A stretch of DNA of 64,000 nucleotides. It comes from Linum tenue. Taxonomy: Eukaryota; Streptophyta; Magnoliopsida; Malpighiales; Linaceae. The stretch is taken from contig CAMGYJ010000002.1 of assembly GCA_946122785.1 (NCBI GenBank), forward strand, positions 70,907,724 to 70,971,723. Direction: 5' to 3'. Shown here piece by piece: positions 61,801 to 64,000 of the stretch. Numbering within the stretch: position 1 is the stretch's first letter; each line of letters starts with the position of its first letter. The notes under the pieces are model-generated. The model was not told the origin of the DNA. It worked only from the letters and a program-made list of their open reading frames with translations, and searched no databases. The translations under genes and the position numbers were made by a program.

Positions 61801-63020
61801 GCATACCTGAAAAGAATATTTCGTGATCTTTTCATTCGTGAAGGTATAGCCACTCTTCCTGTCCCATGTATTGTTTTTTAGCCTTCTAAATGTGTCCGAG
61901 ATAAAGATGGAGCTTGTTCATTCGGTTCTGAACTGTATTTTTGAAATGAATGTTTTAACAGGCTTCCAGTTTGATTATGTCTTTGACTGGACAATACTGA
62001 AGTATCAGCAGTCACAGCTGGCTAATCCCCCAGTTCGTGGACTTGTAAGTCTTGGTTGTAGCTTCTCATTTTTGCTAATGTTAGTCCCTGGCAGAGCAGC
62101 ATTTTGAAATGGTTATTGTTATGCGTAGGCCCCAGGTGTTGGGACTAGTTCTGGAATGCCTCCTATTGCCAGTGTTGATCGACAGACAGGTACTGCAAAT
62201 TGTTGCTTGTTTAGCATATCATGACTTTCTGTTGTTTCCTTGTGGATTAAGGAACTTTGTGATCTACTATAGCCTTGATCGTTCCTCTTTACTCATATAA
62301 CTATATCTCGATGGGGTACTATTACTCTCCGCAAGACTATCAATTGAATCTCTAGAAGTGGCAGCCCATTTGTACTAATTTGGTTATCAGAATAGGGTTG
62401 TGATTTTGAGTTTGTACTATTTGCCCATGTAATGTGCAGCTGAAGAATCACGCCCTGCAGCTGGCCAATCCATGGACCCCTCTCGGCGGAGATACTCTGG
62501 ACCAATACTGAACAGCGCAAGTTATACTAATAATAAGCAAAAGAGTCCGGTTGGAAATGATGCTCCTGTCACTAAGGATCCAATTGTAGGTTAAATGCTT
62601 CTCATATTCTCACTCAGTTGCTTATCCATTTAAAGACTGTATGACAGGAACTGACAGGGTATTATGGTTGATGATGAGATGCAGTTACCAAGCTCCAATT
62701 TTTTGGGTCGATCATCGAGGCGTGCTGTAGCTGCTGTTTCGGGCAGTCATGGTGATGTGTTTGCTGCTGGAAGAAGCGAGTCTGGTGGAGGTGCTGGTCT
62801 GGTGAGAGTTTCGAGTGGTCAAAGAAGCCCCCCTCATGTTGGGTCGTCGGGTGACCCCGCTAGGCGTACATCATCCTCTGCTAGAAATACAACAACTCAG
62901 ATAAAGACCCCCTTCGAATCTGCCCTGAAGGGAATTGAAGGTCTGACTATTGACAGCGATGACAAAGTTCCGTACTGGGAGATTCTGTCTTCTGCAGGCA
63001 ACAATCCACAGCCGAGATAG
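58822..63020 (+). CDS. CKL: Casein kinase I-like protein kinase (CKL)
   Basis: Fourteen exons: 58822-58897, 59010-59050, 60218-60287, 60439-60587, 60674-60769, 60857-60927, 61265-61326, 61413-61476, 61566-61650, 61717-61843, 61962-62044, 62129-62189, 62440-62585, 62658-63020; the product is 497 aa. Start [20 protein letters not shown] is the usual CK1 start. Visible: glycine loop [11 protein letters not shown] (16-26), VAIKL lysine (K38), catalytic HRDIKPDNF (D128), [12 protein letters not shown] (D149), the CK1-specific [20 protein letters not shown] in place of an APE motif, and [18 protein letters not shown]. After the kinase domain (about 295 residues) comes a Ser/Arg-rich tail ([29 protein letters not shown]) typical of plant CKL1/CKL2. 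The exon 13 donor (GTAGGT, after 62585) is chosen because it alone keeps the last exon in frame. CKLs are Ser/Thr kinases linked to hormone, light and vesicle or microtubule functions (established for the family). The gene appears complete. Confidence 0.95.
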
Positions 63021-63803
63021 GAGAGAAACAAAAATTGTTTGTAAAGCAGGAGGATGTCCGATGATGTGCCTCAGCGGGTAGAGACTTGTTTAGTTTGGTA
63101 GAAGGGTGTGATGAGTTTGTTATTGAAGTTGGAATAACAGTCTTGAGGGGTGAAATCCGGATTTTTTTTTTCTTCCGGTGGGAAATGCACATACAGGAAA
63201 TAGAAAGGCAAAGCTTCTTCTGGGGATTGAATTGCTCTCTGCAGCAGGTGTTTGTGTGTAAGCCCTTCTAGTTCCAAATACAGATTTGCCCTTTTAAACC
63301 ATCCTCGTGGATTGTTCATATAATTTGATCCCGGCATTTTAAAGCATTGGTTAAAGATTTCACTTCACTCTACTGTGGTATGGTGGTTGGTCTGCCGTTA
63401 AAGTTCTAGATCGCTAATCAACGTCCTAAAATCGCTAACCAGTTTGTTCGTCATTGTGAAGCAATTCTACTTATTCCTCTGCAGTCTTGTGATGGCATGG
63501 AATGTTTGGCTTTCAACATCAGATTGAGATCTTCAATCCAGACTTGTGTGTTTTCGCTATCTCACTGTGGCCGCAAGCATGAGAAGTGCAGGGGAACACG
63601 AAACAACGACCAGTGTCAAATGAACTCTCGACTCGGAGTTAGGGTTTAACAGTTCAGTTCGTCACAGCCTCCAGTAGACACAGTCTCTCTTACGCAGCTC
63701 CAGGCTTCCAGCCAAGGCTCATGGTCTCAAGGGTGTGAATCACAAGCTGCTAAAAGGATCTTCTCCGTCCCAACAAATCAAACATCAAAATAATGTATTA
63801 GGT
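63021..63803 (+). other. 3' UTR and downstream flank of the casein kinase gene
   Basis: The 3' UTR should occupy the first few hundred bases. No further gene was seen. Confidence 0.4.
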
Positions 63804-64000
63804 CGTTTGGATTGAGTATTTGGAGGTGTTATTTGAGGTCAAATAACACAAAATCTGTTATTTGGCCCCAAATAACATGTTTGGCTGACAAAAAGTGGGA
63901 TGTGTTATTTGGATGTAGTGTTTTGCCAAATAACAGGTTTGAGACCAAATAACACAAAAAGTGTTGTTTGCCAAATACTTGGGAGGGGGCAAGTATTTGC
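63804..64000. mobile_element. Left part of a MITE-like repeat cut by the window end
   Basis: It starts GGTCGTTTGGATTGAGTATT and is rich in TTATTTG/CAAATAAC inverted motifs, like the Harbinger-type elements elsewhere in the window. The right end is outside the window. Confidence 0.4.

Overview
The window is nuclear DNA of a flowering plant, most likely a eudicot. The evidence is the many short GT-AG introns, plant-specific gene families (IQM calmodulin-binding protein, group A MAPKK, CKL casein kinase, NGATHA and tau-GST fragments) and dense plant transposons. I cannot name the species. There is no sign of bacterial, organellar or viral sequence.

Layout. 1-2700: end of a Ty3/gypsy-like LTR retrotransposon, with a GGCGC-rich internal stretch followed by an LTR. 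3477-12855 (minus): an intact 24-exon CTR9 gene, the TPR scaffold of the Paf1 transcription-elongation complex. 13121-16502: four near-identical 654-bp tandem units and two 387-bp tandem units directly upstream of CTR9. 17156-20498 (plus): an MKK1/MKK2-type MAP kinase kinase that has lost its N-terminus next to a transposon-like block and carries a premature stop. 21361-28336: a transposon belt with a Harbinger-like MITE, a nested pair of hAT elements, a 1.5-kb inverted-repeat element, a CGGTA-rich hAT MITE, and a Pack-MULE carrying NGATHA (B3 factor) and tau-class GST fragments. 31341-36074 (plus): an NSF-like AAA ATPase reduced to the N and D1 domains. 36420-39490: a LINE containing a MITE that itself contains a Mutator-like element. 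39510-40500: a reversed LTR fragment related to the first. 41100-42590 (minus): a broken hAT transposase gene. 43000-52700: mostly AT-rich intergenic DNA with hAT MITEs and SINE-like repeats. 52951-55278 (plus): an intact IQM gene. 56133-57685: TRIM-type LTR copies, one split by a hAT MITE. 58822-63020 (plus): an intact casein kinase I-like gene. The start of another MITE-like repeat lies at the right edge.

The genes do not form a pathway cluster. Three look fully functional (CTR9, IQM, CKL). Two are decayed or remodelled relatives of conserved genes (MKK, NSF). The noteworthy biology is the recent tandem amplification upstream of CTR9, the D2-less NSF with an altered pore loop, and the gene-capturing Mutator element. 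Several transposon boundaries are supported by target-site duplications that I read directly. Exon models were built by following splice sites, reading frame and remembered family sequence; no alignment or search was run.
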